Below are positions 25,912 through 39,425 of a stretch of 64,000 nucleotides of DNA, piece by piece. Origin of the DNA: Apiotrichum sp. Y4204. Its lineage: Eukaryota; Basidiomycota; Tremellomycetes; Trichosporonales; Trichosporonaceae. The position numbers and the translations under genes are program-made. Location of the stretch: positions 434,001-498,000 of the forward strand of contig JAMYHL010000018.1 of the NCBI GenBank assembly GCA_025531455.1. The letters are read 5' to 3'. Every line of letters begins with the position of its first letter. Positions within the stretch are counted from its first letter, which is position 1. The notes beneath the pieces were generated by a model that had not been told where the DNA came from, did no database searches, and was given only the letters and a program-made list of their open reading frames with translations.

Positions 25912-28900
25912 ATGCCTCCCCCCGTGCGCGAGAGGTACAATGAGAAGGCGCGTGGCAAGCCCCACAAGGTGGGGAAGCGGAAAAAGCCGACCGTTGTCGA
26001 TGAGGAGCCCGACGCGAAGCCCGCCCAGCCCCACCACGAAGCCGGCATGTCTTCCAAGAGACGCAAGCGTCTCGATTCCTATATTGTGAGTCCAAACGGA
26101 ATGTACAGAAATCTTAACATGCCCAGGCCAAGAAGCTACAGCTTGAACGGCGTGATGCGACACTCAAGACGCTCGCATCGCTGCAGAACAACGACGCCAG
26201 CATCTCGATGTACTCGACGGCATCGCTGGGCCAGAACCCCGACAAGCCATCGACCGCCAAGGAGCGCGCAGAAAGAGCAGAGGACAAAGCTGTGAGGCGG
26301 GGGATTGATCGCCTTAAGCGGCGTCACGGTGAGGCGATGAGCGATAGCGGCAGCGACAGTGACTCCGACAAGGTCGGGAAAGGGAAGGAGCGGGCGGTGG
26401 AGGTTGTTACGACCGTTGGTTCCGAGGACAACGGTATTGAGACCACTGTGCTGGAATCAAAGGCCGAGAGCAAGGCAAGGGAGAAGGCTGCTTCTAAGGG
26501 GGTTTCTGGGAAACTGCATCTGAAATCCAAGGTGAGTGAAGGACGCAATTGAGCCTTTGGGTGGAGCTGACTGAAAGCGCGACTGGAATCCCAAACTGGC
26601 GAAGAAAGAGGCAACGTCTGATTCCGACTTTGATTCATCTGAGGATTCTGGCGACGACTCTGACGAGGAGCCGACCGCCGGACCGTCATCACCTCGAAAG
26701 GAGGCTTCCACCCCGGAAACTAGCCCTGCAGAGAGCGAGGCAAAACCGGCCAATGTTGCTTCTGCTCTCAAGTCTTCAGCTGGGGGTGCTCTCAAAACTT
26801 CGGTCGGCGGTGCTCTCAAGCCAGCAGCAGGAAGTGCGCTGAAGACTTCATCCGCTACTGGCTCCGCTCTCAAACCCTCCGTAGGCGGCGCCCTCAAGAC
26901 TGCTGATGGTGGTTCGTTCCAGCCCCGGGTCGTCCTCCGCGGAAAGAGCAAATTTGCGCGTGCAAGAGCGTACGCTCAGGAGAGCGATGACAGTGACGAC
27001 GACAGCGAAGACAGTGCAGACAGCGAGGAAGGCAGTGACGAGAGTGATGACGACGAGGACGGCAGCGACGAAGGCGGTGAGAGCGATGAGGGAAGCGAGG
27101 AAGAGGGCAGCGCCGACGAAGACGATGAGGAGGAGACGGACGCGCCGAAACGCTCTGCTGGCTTCAAGTCGTGGGCGCAAAATCAGATGGGCACCGAGGC
27201 TCAGACGACAATGCCGGACTTGCTTGCCACGGCCCCTGCACCCAAGAGGGAGTCCAAGCCGATCCCGAAGACTGGAGAGTTTGTCGGACCTATGGGTTCC
27301 ACGTTTAACATTCCCACATCGTCTCTACTGAAGGGCTCTGAGCCAGGCTCGTCCGCCCGACCCACGATCAAACGTCGGCCGTCGGTCACTGCTTCACGCA
27401 TGGAGCTTCCTATTCTCGCCGAGGAGCAGAACATTGTCGAAGCGGTGCTGATGCACCCTGTCGTCATCATTTGCGGTGAAACTGGTTCGGGAAAGACGAC
27501 ACAGGTGCCGCAAATGTTGTATGAGGCTGGCTTTGGATTCCCGGGATCGAGTGAGTCGTTGCAGTCCGGTGAAAACTAACTCTCAGACAACCCGGGGATG
27601 ATCGCGGTGACTCAACCGCGACGTGTCGCTGCGGTATCGCTAGCAGAGCGTGTTCGTGATGAGCTCGGGTTCGACTCGCGATCAGGAGTTGTTGCCCACC
27701 AGATTCGTTACAGCTCGACGACCTCGCCCGATACGGCGATGAAGTTCATGACTGACGGTGTTCTTCTCCGTGAACTCGCCTCAGACTTCATGCTTTCGCG
27801 GTACTCAGTTGTGGTGGTGGACGAGGCGCACGAGCGTGGTGTAAACACGGACGTCCTGATCGGTGTCCTGTCTCGTGTTGCACGTCTTCGAGAGAAGAGG
27901 TGGCGCGAGGCCGGTGACAGCAAAGATAAGCTTAGTCCTTTGCGTATCGTCATCATGTCCGCCACGCTGCGTGTGGCTGACTTTGCCGAGAACGCGGCAC
28001 TGTTCCCCACGCCGCCACCAGTGCTTCACATCGGTGCGCGCCAGCACCCGGTCACGATCCACTTTGCCCGCCGCACATCATCTGACTATGTCGGCGAAGC
28101 TTTCAAGAAGGTGTGCAAGATTCACGCGCGTCTCCCACCTGGAGCCATTCTGGTGTTCCTCACGGGCCAGAGCGAGATCATGGGGCTTTGCAGGAAACTG
28201 GAAAAGAAGTACGGCAACAACAAAAAGGGGAAGAAGGTGGAACAGCCAGCTTCGAACGATGGGGATGGCATGCTTGCCCCAGAGGGTGAGCTCACGGGGC
28301 CCCTACCGAGCTGACAACAGTGCTGGAAGCAGAGGACGTGGACCTTGGCGGCGACCAGGACCTGGCAGCGGACGTGGACGACGGTGTCGCCGAGGAGGAC
28401 CCGGAGGGCCTGGATACCGACGACGATGAGCCCGCTCTCGAGTTGGAGGACACTGACAGTGAGTTCGTGGTTTTTGTTCACCCTAACGACGTAGTGCCAG
28501 TCACGGTCCTGCCCCTCTATTCGCTCCTCTCGCAACAGCAACAGATGCAGGTCTTCAAGCCTCCACCTGAGGGTCATCGCCTGATTATCGTGTCGACCAA
28601 CGTTGCCGAGACGTCGCTTACTATTCCTGGAGTGCGCTATGTTGTCGACTGCGGCCGTGCAAAGGAACGGCAATACGACCATGCCTCTGGTGTGCAAACC
28701 TTCGCTGTCGGATGGATCTCCAAGGCGTCGGCCGCCCAGCGAGCCGGTCGTGCGGGTCGTACCGGTCCTGGTCACTGCTACAGACTGTACTCTTCGGCAC
28801 TGTTCGAGGACCACATGCCCGCATTCTCCGAACCCGAGATCCTGCGCATGCCGATTGAAGGCGTCGTGCTCAACATGAAGGCCATGAACATTGATGCTGT

Positions 28901-30202
28901 GACAAACTTCCCCTTCCCGACACCGCCGGACCGTCAGGCGCTGCGGCGCGCCGAGGCGCTTCTTCAGCACCTTGGTGCTCTCGACAAGCCGGCAGCGACT
29001 CGCATGGTCGCTGGCGTACAGCGCGCAGGCGCAGCAGGTGGGCGCATCACAGACCTCGGAAAGGCTATGGCAGCCTACCCCGTCACTCCGCGGTTTGCCA
29101 AGATGCTGGTGGTGGGCGGCCAGCACGATTGTCTTGCGTACATGATCGCGATTGTCGCAGGTCTCAGCGTTGGCGACCCATTCATCCACGACAATGCGCT
29201 CGACGTGGACGACGACGACGAAGGATCCGATGCCGAGCGGAATGCGGAACTAGCCCACATACGCAGCGACGACGTGCGGGACAAGGAGCGTCGCAAGGAC
29301 CTGCGAAGCAAGTTCTACAAGCGCCAGGCTGTAGGTTTCCGTGTTTTGGATTTGTTTACCATTCCGCTAACACCTCAGGCCTTTGCAGGCAAGGGCGAGA
29401 GTGACCTGTTCAAGCTTCTCTCGGCCATCGGTGCCTACGAACACAACCCCACGGCGACGTTCTGCAACGAGTACTTCCTCCGCCTGAAGGCCATGCAGGA
29501 GATTCAACAGCTGCGTGGGCAGATCTCCAACATTGCTAGCATCACGATGAGCAGGATGGAGCCTCCAAATGACAAGCAGGTGAGTATGAGACTGAGACAA
29601 TGAGGTTGCGAAATGCGATTCCCCCCCCCCCCTTCTGCTTGCACCGAGTGGCACTAGGAAGCGGTGGCACTCGGGGATGGTGACTGGAACTCAGGGCTGT
29701 TGATCTTCCGTTCCGCAGAAGCTGACCTTTACAGCGCAAGATCATCCGCCAGATCCTGACCGCAGGATTCATTGATCAGGTTGCAGTTCTAGAGTCGCTG
29801 GCGCTCAAGAAGGGTTCGGCAGGGCACGCCTCGACGAGGGGCATTCCATACCGTGCGATCGGCGTTCCCGAGCCGGTCTACATCCACCCATCATCCGTGC
29901 TCTTCCACAGCACGCCGCCGGATTTCGTTGTCTTCACCGAAGTCGTCCGCACATCGCGAGCGTACCTCAAGGGCTTGACGAAGATCCAGCCTGCATGGCT
30001 CGCGGTGCTGGGCAAGGACATGTGCACGTTCTCCCGTCCCGTTGACCCTCCTGGGGCGGCTGCTCGCGCGCGCCTCAATCCGGTTGGGAACGAGCGCGAA
30101 GTCATCGTCGTGCCTCACTTTGGAGACCTTGGCGTCGACCTTCCGCCCGTGAAACGCAAGCAACGACGCGACGGAACGCGCTGGGTCATGGTCGACGAGT
30201 AA
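25912..30202 (+). CDS. ECM16: DEAH-box RNA helicase ECM16/DHR1 (DHX37 homologue)
   Basis: Nucleolar DEAH ATPase that releases U3 snoRNA from the pre-18S rRNA during small-subunit maturation. Seven exons (25912-26085, 26127-26531, 26578-27550, 27587-28285, 28321-29330, 29379-29579, 29735-30202) join in frame to 1309 aa. The N-terminal third is charged and low-complexity, with five or six repeats of a G-A-L-K-type segment (26770-26900) and a long Asp/Ser/Glu run (26975-27140). Helicase motifs: [10 protein letters not shown] (from residue 493), Ia [14 protein letters not shown] (596-599), [40 protein letters not shown]. Then come the winged-helix/ratchet region and a C-terminal OB-fold ending near [14 protein letters not shown]. 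Intron 29331-29378 is 48 nt and in frame, so it could be retained; its GTAGGT, CTAAC and CAG signals favour splicing. Acidic insert [12 protein letters not shown] follows motif III. Confidence 0.95.
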
Positions 30203-33200
30203 CTGCAAATTAATCGTGTCTTGAACGACAGTGTGGCGTTCAAACACCCATTGTTAAGGACAGGGCCGGAACAGCTGGAATGCCACGGGTGTGGCCGATG
30301 GCGACCGAAGCGATGCGTACAGCAGCAAATGTGTCGGCCAGAGAGCGGCGGTATGCGCTGCCGGCGGCATGCTGCAAGGCGTAGCCCCTGTATATTTCGT
30401 GCACGGATCACGTCGAGGGAATCAGCGAGGGTGGTGAGCAGCTCGAGGGGAGGGGCTGTAGGAGGAGTGCGAGATCGCCGCCGGCCAAGAGCGGGGCTTT
30501 GCGGAGGTATCCGGTGGGCATCTGCGACGCTAATCATATCATTGAGGGACTGCATATTGTTTTGTTTTTTTTTGTGTTCGCTCATGTCCGAGTTCTGAGA
30601 TGGCCATAGCGTGGCGGCTTTGTGTTTGTTCTCAGCATCTTGACTCTTTTGACGGCCACCTAGCTGACTGTTGAGCCATTCTCCGACGTCCCCTGGAGAA
30701 CAGGTTAACCAGCTCAGCTGATTCCTCGCTCATGGCCGACGCCGACCTGCACATCTCGCGTCTCCCATTCCCGTTCACCCATGTCAGTCCGGGATCTCGG
30801 GGGACAGAAGTGATTGCCGCCGGACGAGGCCGCAAACGACTTCAGCTTATTGCTATCCGGTGCCGCTAACCCATGTGGACCCTTGGGGAACGCGTGACTG
30901 AGCAAGTTTGATACTCAGGTGAACCGGTACATTGCCACCGTCAGAAGTCATCAGACCACTGCACAGACGCGCAACATCCCTTCCTGTCGTGATACTGATG
31001 GGAGCTCTGAGAGACTGTTCGCAACGCGTCACCCTTCCCATGGCCGACGCGTGTCCGTGCGTTCCGATCTCTCGTGCGGCGTTTATGCTCCCCAGTGGAA
31101 TTACTGGTGCCGGGATGCCACCGCCACTGTCTAGCGAAGAGAGTGGCCTCAACATCAGTCGCCAGATCGCTCGCTCAGGCGCCAGCGCTTTTCTGTTTCG
31201 TCACGGTCATCCCCCCGAGGGTGAGCTGCTGGGCACGAGGTCAAGCTCTTTACGCTGTCAGCCACTGACGGCATGAACTGAGCAGTAGGGTGCTCCCACT
31301 TGATTCCATTCTTTCCTCTCCCAACTCCTTCCCCTTTCCGCACTTCACCGACGCCCACCTAGTAAGTGGCTGGGGAATGTGGAGTGACTTGTGCCAAAGA
31401 CTGTGGATCAGCGGTGGACAGCCGGCCACAGATCCCGGGACCCGACCGCGGACGAGATGAGACATCCTGATATCGCACCTCGCGGCAGTTTTAACCCGAC
31501 GTCCGACGAGGCGACGGCTGGAAGCTGGAGCGGACCGTGCGTGGCGGAATTTAGCTGTTCCCGAAGCGTGGAAAGTCAATTGTGGTACTATTTGGTGTTC
31601 TACAGTCTTATTTTGCACGGGTAGATAGCTGTTCTTGGGGACGCATGGGCCTGGCGGATGAGATGCGACCCGCAGTTGACCAAGGAACGGACGCCGAGTG
31701 ATCATCTTGAATACTGTAGTCTGAGTGGCACTGCGGATGGATGAGACTGCTGCAACTGGGATGCCGTCGTCAGCACACTGTCTGTACCCATGTCACTGAA
31801 CGCGAAGGTATGATTGTAGGATCGCCGGGGACACGATCATGAGATCATGGGTTGACGTGGTGTCAGCAGTCACCTGTGAACCGCAAAGAAGTCGCAAGGC
31901 CGATCAAGGCCGCAAGGGTACGTGTTGGGCGTGTCCTCAGATGCACATGAGCCTGAACGGGCGAACTGGGCGGCGAGATGAGATCATGCGATCATGCGAT
32001 CATGCGATCATGAGACGCATCACCGTGCGCACGGTATGCGTCGCGTGGTGCAGAAAGATGCACTGCAATGAGACTACGCGGCGCATAGCATCCCGCGGCT
32101 GGCACTTCCGTGGTCTAGGCAAGCTCAGCAAGCTCAAACGCGGTGCACGAAACAGATACACCGCAACGTACAGCGGGGCTGGGGTAAGTCTACGGGGTAC
32201 GGGGTCCGGAATGCGGTCACGGACGCGGGCCGTGGCGGACGACTGAGGGAGTGTTGCTGGCCTATTCCTGCGGCTCGGCATGTTCGGCATGCTCCTGCCC
32301 CCATCACGACATGGCTCATCGGCGGCGTCGGGCGTCGGAATCGTGTTCCTACGGGTGCGGATCGGGGATTTTATTCGCTTCTGGTATTACTTGCTTGGGC
32401 CCCGCACACCCTGTTACCCCGGTGTGCCCCACAGCAAGGTCCGAAACGCGTACAAGCTCCGCAGCTTGATCGCATGCATGAGGGCATCAGGGGAGGATGC
32501 ATGGGTATGACAACAGGTGCGAGAGGAGGCTTGAAGTCCTGAAGAGCTTGTCCGCTTTCGCAGACCTTCTACGCCGCATCCCTGGACGTTTACCTGCCAG
32601 AGGCCACACGCCGCACCCACATGTGCACATGTACATTGTTCGGTGCGCCAAGCCGTCAGCGCCAAGAGATGTTTCGGCCAGCCCGGCTTGCCTGGGGATC
32701 GAGGATCGCACCCGTCCGCCACATTGTGGACTGTGTACTGTCACTTGTAGCTTCCTGGTCGTCGCTCATCCGCGCGCTCTGTCTCCGCACCACATATCCG
32801 GTGGTCATGGTCCACCCTATGTGTCACTGACAGGTGCATACCGCCGCCACAGCCGATAATCCATTCAAGGCAGTCATCAACATCCTTGACAACGCGATCG
32901 ATCGGATATCGCACATCGCACATTGTGCGGCGCAGACACTTGATAGCCAGCCGGTAGGGGTCGGGATTCACATGCACGAGAGATAGAGAATCCGCAGGAA
33001 GCTGAAGCTCAATCACGTCACGACCAGATCACTAGCATGCAGTATCCCAATCACAGCACAGCGGCCAGTGCCGCGTGCATCACGAGGACGCGTATCCCGA
33101 GCACACAACGAAAAACAAAAAGGGGGTGGACCGCGGAACGGACGGCATCCGGATTTTGTCGATTCTGTCCCTGCTTCTCTCAAACGCCCGTGCTCGTCCA

Positions 33201-35391
33201 CATCACCTCCCTTCCACAGCATCACAAACGGCACAAAGCTACAGGCACGCAGATGATCAGATGACATGCTGTTGGTGGACACAGACGGTCCAGAGATCAG
33301 GAGCCCCACGATCCGGGGGACGATTGGCTCATGGGCCCTGGACGGGACTGGGCCTCTGGTGAGCCTCTGGAGTTTATCGCCGGACAGCAGACGGAACTGT
33401 GCTGCGCGATGTTGTCGATAACGGCGTCCTCGTTGACAACTCGACAACCCACTACTGCTCTCGTGGCTCGACCGCTTTGACGCGTCCATGTCCGCGGAGG
33501 AAGCGCGGGCTGGCTGGGCATATGGTCCGAACAGTCGTGGGAGAGTTCCGGAAACGGGCCTGGGCCATGGCTTTCGCAGCCTAGCTAGCCTACCAGAGCC
33601 AGGGGCCAGGGGGTTTCCATTGCCGGCGGGCCAATTCTCAACGAGTTGTGCCGCTCTAAATCCCCAACTGCCACCCAACGGGTCCCCGGCAAGAACATGT
33701 GGGGGCATACACCCCCTCTAAACCCGGAAACGAGCCACGGTGAATGACTGCACTGGATGTGTTATCTTTCTAGAGCACCAGCGCGCCGCCATGCAATGTG
33801 TCAGAGCGAACAACGCGACTGCGCGGGGCCGTTGCTTTTCGCGCTGGGGAGTCTGGGGGCCGTGGGGGCGCCGTGTGGCTTGGAACGGAAGAGAGTGCAC
33901 AAATTGCTGGTCTGGGCTGTGCAATTATTGGCGTCGGGCAGAACATGAGAACAAGACAAGCAGAAAGGAACCCACAAACAAGAATGCCGGTCGACAACGA
34001 GGCCCTGCGCTGTCCGCTCCAGACTCTCGAGGGGAGAACCAGAGCGAGATTGACGCCATGGATGCGGGGCTGCAAGCGATTGTAATCGGACTCGCCGCCA
34101 TGCACGCCATGCGATGGTAGGAGCAAGCTGGCGCTTTGCTTCCAAACGACCATGTCCACAGCCGTGATCGCTGTCTCTCTCGCCCGTCATGTACCGAACC
34201 TCAAAGAGCAGGGTCCGCGCGCTGGCCCTTGGCCCCTGTGTGACTTCCCCCCGGGGCTGCGTGTCCGCTGATCCATCAATGCAGGCAGGTCGTGCAGCGT
34301 GCAGGATGCGCAGGATTGCGGGTTTCGGCCCCAAGGTACCAGATGAAGCTGTCGTGCTCACTCTGATCAGTCCCGAGGGACGGCCGAGAAGAGCAGCGCA
34401 CGTACCGCATTTTCATGACAATGTGTTGCACGACCCAGACCTCCACACTCAGACCCCAGGAACCCAGCCAGGACCACCCCTCCCCCCGCCTCTCGTCCGC
34501 CCGAACCCTTCTGGGATCCTGGTCCCCCGTGGTCACAGTTCCTTGCCGTGCAACGACGCCTGCTGTGGGGCACAATGTTGGGGGGGGAATGGCGGGGCAG
34601 AGAGGAGAACTTCCACTCCTTCCCCTCCACACCCCCCGCTTTCCCCGCCCTCACCCACCATCCATCATCCACCATCCATCCATCCACCCTTCCTCCTCCC
34701 TTTTCACCTCGGCTCACTCACCACGTCACCACCGTACCACCACACATACTTTTGGTGTTGCTCCGTTTTACCTTGCTTTTTTCCGTCCTATTCCCTTGCT
34801 TTATTTTTTTTTCTTCCTCTTCCTCTTCCTCTTCTTCCAACAGGTGGAAACTCTCGGTCTACCACCCATCTACCCATCCTATTTATCAATCAATCGTCAC
34901 CATCACCAACATCACCGCCTCTGTCACGCTCATAATCGTCACCATCATCATTGCCACTACCATCCCCTTCAACAGCATCATCGCCAACTACTCCCATCCC
35001 TAAGCTTGGACCATCTGGTATCTTGTCGCTGTTATTTTTTATTTTTTCCTGTTACTTCCTTCATCACATCTTAACTCAATCCTTTGGTCTATAAAGCACC
35101 ATCCACCGTCTATCCAAGCCAACTCGCATCGCATTGCATCTTGGATCACATTTTGCTCTGTATCTGACTGTTTGGAGGTTGACCTCGCACCACCTCTCCC
35201 CACTCTCGCCCACATAATTCCGACAGACACACACACATACCGCGCATCGACCTTTGTTGTGTGCCCATCTCTCCTCCCTATCATCCCACCTTCTCTCACG
35301 CTCTCTTTTCTCGCGGTCTGCGCCCTCCGCTTGCATCAGCCGCTCTTCGCTCAATCCCTCTCATTTACTTCTCCACATCTCTCGCACCATC
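30203..35391. other. 5.2-kb gene-poor region upstream of the TDA3-like gene
   Basis: I find no supported protein, tRNA or mobile element. Open frames up to about 250 codons occur, but they overlap on both strands and lack any family motif or codon bias. An 8-bp microsatellite lies at 31983-32010. From about 34600 to the ATG the plus strand is strongly pyrimidine-rich with dispersed CCATC/CACC motifs, which looks like a long promoter and leader for the next gene. That composition removes stop codons and creates artificial frames. Confidence 0.5.
31983..32012. repeat. Microsatellite of ATCATGCG units
   Basis: Three to four tandem copies of the 8-bp unit ATCATGCG (GATC-rich). Simple tandem repeat within non-coding DNA. 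Confidence 0.85.
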
Positions 35392-37105
35392 ATGCCTCAT
35401 CGTTCAGCAAACGCAAAGGCTGCTGGAGCCCCATCGGTAGCGGGGACGTCTACAACAACGAGCGCTACGTCTACAAAGCCGGAAGCACCAAAGATGAGGC
35501 CGGTGGATGCCAACAAGGAGCCATCTGCATCTAACTCAACCTTCATGTCCTCCACATCCACCGCGAGCAAGGATTCGAAGACCACCAACCACACGGACAG
35601 CCCCACCCAGCATCCGCGGCCCAAGAACATCGTCGTTGTTGGAGGTGGAATTGTCGGCGTCTGCACGGCCTACTTCCTTGCCATCTCGCCACAACGGCCA
35701 GAGGGCTCCACCATCACACTTATCGAAGGCACGGGTGTCGCCTCTGCTGCGAGCGGCAATGCAGGTGGCTTCCTCGCCCGCGATTGGCACGGCCCTGCGA
35801 CAGCCAGTGAGTTCCAGATACCGCAGTACAGACGGTGTTGCAGCCACAAAAATTGAATCCTGTCATTGGAGGACACAGCAGTGGTACAGGGAACCATGCG
35901 GAACACACCCATGTGCAATCTGCAATTGGCAGCCACCGAGTGTCACCCCGCTATTCTCGTCTCATGTCGCGTTGTGCTGAGCTGACACTCCCAGGTCTCT
36001 CTGCAATGTCGTTTGACCTTCACCGAAAGCTCGCTGAGCAGTTTGGTGGCGCAAAGCACTGGGGATACCGTACTGTCGACACACTGGTAAGTGTTAAGCG
36101 AAGGCCTAATTCCACTTCCATCCATTAGGGCAATTCGCACTCCCGCCCATCTCGCCACACTTGGCCCGTCTCGCCCCGTTGCGCCTCACACTGACCCTCA
36201 GTCTGTGACCATTGATGGCACGACACCTGCTCCAGAGGATGCCCGTTCGCCCGTCCCATGGCTTCCTCGTGGAAGCATCGCAGCGTCTTCGTCGTTGGGC
36301 ACGCACAAGACAACTGCTCAGGTGCACCCCCGGCTTCTTGTGCGGTTCCTGGCAGAGCGTTTCCTGCGAGAGCCTGGAACAGCGTTGGTTCTTGGCACTG
36401 CGCGTGCATTGGCATTGGATGACGACCGTCGCCCGACATCAATCATGGTTGCCTTGAAGGAAGGCGGGGAGAAGATCATCGATGCCGACACAGTGGCCCT
36501 CACCGCAGGGCCATGGCTTGGCCGTCTTGCACAGGAGCTCCTTCCTTCATCCTCCGCCCGCGGTCTGGCCGTCGATGGCCAGATGGCCCACACCCTTCTC
36601 ATCCGCACAAAGGAGCCCACCACCCCACATTGCTTGTTCGTCGACCTTACCCTGATCGACGGCGCTGTCTCGGAGCCTGAGGTTTACCCCCGACCTGACG
36701 GCACAACGGTCATGTGAGTTGGATCGCGATCGGAAGTATTTTTGCCAAGTTACTGACCCCTCTAGCTGTGGCGCATCGTCTGATGCGCCTTTGCCTCCTA
36801 CCGCAGAGGAAGTCAAAGCCATTCCCGACTCTGTTGAGAGGCTCAAGCACCAGGCCGCGGCCATCTCACCCATGCTTGGCCCAGAGAAGGGCGCCGTGGT
36901 AGAATCCACCACAGCATGCTTCCTGCCTATCCCCGACCGCGGTCGCCCGATCATCGGCAAGGTGCCAGGCGTTGAGGGCGTCTATGTCGGTGGTGGCCTG
37001 AGCTGTTGGGGCATCACGCAGGGCCCGGGTACGGGTCTTGTGCTGGCCGAGCTCATTCTCGAGGGCAAGGTGGTGACTGCCGACATCTCCAAGGTTGCTC
37101 CCTGA
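35392..37105 (+). CDS. TDA3: FAD-dependent oxidoreductase, DAO family (TDA3-like)
   Basis: A DAO-type flavoprotein resembling yeast Tda3, whose reaction is not established and which has been linked to endosome-to-Golgi traffic. Exons 35392-35806, 35995-36086, 36202-36713 and 36766-37105 join in frame to 452 aa. A Ser/Thr-rich, probably disordered N-terminus (1-75) precedes the FAD-binding beta-alpha-beta unit: KNIVVVGGGIVGVCTAYF, with GGGIVG at 84-89. The family block ASAASGNAGGFLARDW follows. The second half has the DAO substrate lobe, and the C-terminal GGLSCWGITQGPGTGLVLAELI block closes the FAD site. D-amino-acid oxidase and sarcosine oxidase share the fold, but the SGNAGGFLA block and the SCWGI..GP.TG ending fit TDA3-like proteins better. 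The start codon follows a pyrimidine-rich leader. Confidence 0.85.
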
Positions 37106-39342
37106 GCGGCCGTGGCACCATGCAAGCGGCTGACGTGGGCGAGCGATGGTCGTCACGGTCTGCGGACCGGTTCGGACCGAGATCGAGGAAGGTGGCAGTT
37201 TGATGGAGGCCATGGACTCTGTATGCACCAAGCACGCGGCACCAGGCACCGGCCCCCCCATAAGAGGCGCATAGGACGAGACACGCGCAAGCAGCCTACC
37301 CACGCAGGCATTGGGTATTCATGGAACTGTTGCTGCAGCTGTTAGAGTGTGTAACCGTAGATTTGGGGATTAGTATCGCAATCACACTAGGTTTTTTTTT
37401 TTTTTTTTTGCACCCTCTCTCCATCTGCCGTCTGATCGTAAAAATCTCGGGTGTGACGAGCGAGACGACCGTACCGCTCCGTGTCGATCGGGTCGATACC
37501 GTCATCTCTCCTCTGGTAGACTAGTGGTTATTTTTACTGGGCTCTTTGTGTTAGGACATGTCATTTCATCAGCAAGCGGAGAGGACAACAGGGCACGGCG
37601 GAACAACGCCGAGCAACCTCTGATGGTGCCTGATGGAACGAGGCGTACTGATAGCATACGGACAGGAGGCACGGCGATCTGGAGAGCCCCGGCACACGTC
37701 CGGCACACTGGCGGTGTGTCGGGGGGTGATTGATCGGCGCGATAGCGATGCGATCTGGCGACGGCTAATAACCATTGTATCTCTGCGGTGTAGTGGTAAT
37801 GGACGCGTATGGACGGCTACATGCCACGTTGACGCGGCAGAACATGGCCAGAACCGACGTAGTTTACGTAGATTACATCCGGGCCGGGCGAGCCGCGGCA
37901 GCTGGTGGGGGGTTTGATGGGTCAACGGGTGCCGCGGTTGTTTATTGTTCCTCGTATTCCTGGTTTTCCTCCAAGCTAAGGTTTGCGACAATGGACAACA
38001 CCTGCATCGCGGGACCTCGTTTAGCGTTCGTCGTGGCGGAACAATAGCGTTTCGTGTGCGGGCTTTGCGGTTTGCGGTTTGCGAAATTTGCAGTGCGTGT
38101 TCGGGTGTGGCGGTCGTCCACACCATAGCTGGCCGTAGACGACGTGGACGGAACGGCACTCGGTTCCTCGAATGCTTGGAAGCTTAGATGCCCCACTGCA
38201 GTGTGCTCACTGGATCACTCCAGCGTCACGGCCATCGGGGCGAGGTCCACGGCGCAGATCGCCCGCTAGTCACCGCTGATCGTGATCGCCGGGAGGGGGT
38301 TCCTGTTCCTAGAGCCGTTCTTCTTGTTCATGTTTTCTTGTTCTCGATCTCGCCCCTTGACTTTGTTTGTTCTTGGAACTGCTTGGTCTCTTGGGCGACG
38401 AGTGCCTTGTATTGCGGGTCTATTGTCCACCCTCGGTGGGGTACAGACTCTTCTGGATCGTTCTGGTGAAAGCTTGTCCGATCGCATGTCAGTTTTGGTC
38501 AGTGTCAGAATCTGTTTTGTGTTCTCGTCCACTTGTCTTGTTCGTTGATACATCCCGATCGTGGCCTCTGGCGTCGGGAGAAAAACTGTGGTTTGCCTCG
38601 CTGTCCCGTCCCCGCATCTCACCGCCTTCATGTAAGCAAGCTGTTGGCCGGTCAGGTTGTGAGTTTCTTACTGCATCTTCCCCCACTCATCGCCCTGTGG
38701 AGCAACATCACACGAAAAAGAGCACAGAGTCGCGTCTCTGATATCGTGTCAGTGGAACAATTTTGCAGACGACATGTCAAGTCGTGCCCGGTGATATTCC
38801 GACCATTCACTCTACCAGCACGCCGGAAGTCCAGCGTCCACAACCCAGCCGGGTCCGCTCCAAGTCGACTTTCCGAGCGACACGTTGCACGCTTTGCACT
38901 TGCGACACCAACGCGTCAAAGACCAACAAGCCATCGGGCAAGAAAATGTCAAACGAACCGACGCGGTCAAGATGACGCCCCAACCGAGCAGCACGGAACC
39001 GGACGCCACAATCATGATAATTGTGGTGGGTGAGAAAAATCGATCCCAGCCACGCCGCCGCAGCCCCTTGCCGCCGCATTTTAGGACAGACGAACAGACG
39101 GGCAGACGTGGATCTCTATCGTCCATCAACCCCCACGCCAGCACGCCAGCACGCCCGCGCGGGCCCGCGTGACTGTCACACACACACACACACATTTCCT
39201 AGCCGCCACTCGATCGCAATCGTGATTGGGGGCGTCGAATCAAATGGGGCCCAGGGGATACTGAACGACGGCTTGGAGAACGTGTCACGAGACGCGCGTG
39301 CGCGAGTGGCTCGATTGTGGCCTTGCGGCCTCGTCGCCTTGT

Positions 39343-39425
39343 CGCCTGTGGCCTGGTGGCCTGGTGGCCTGGTGGCCTGTGACCTGTGACCTGTGGCCTG
39401 TGGCCTGTGGCCTGTGGCCTGTGAA
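39343..39425. repeat. Short-period array of GCCTGGTG / GCCTGTG
   Basis: Three tandem GCCTGGTG octamers grade into about seven GCCTGTG or ACCTGTG heptamers. The related GCCTGGTGACCTGGTGACC continues to about 39452. The unit length changes from 8 to 7 bp inside one array, as expected from replication slippage. Confidence 0.9.

Noticed and set aside
28122..29189. 355-codon minus-strand ORF over ECM16
   Set aside because: Antisense to helicase motifs V and VI and across a real intron; no protein signature.
33801..34935. Open frames of 186 and 248 codons upstream of the TDA3-like gene
   Set aside because: They overlap on opposite strands, lie in Pro/Ser/His-rich low-complexity sequence, and show neither codon bias nor splice-linked domains.
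37507..37800. Two tRNA-like A boxes (GGTAGACTAGTGGTTA and TGTAGTGGTAATGG)
   Set aside because: No B box or foldable T arm follows either one within tRNA distance.
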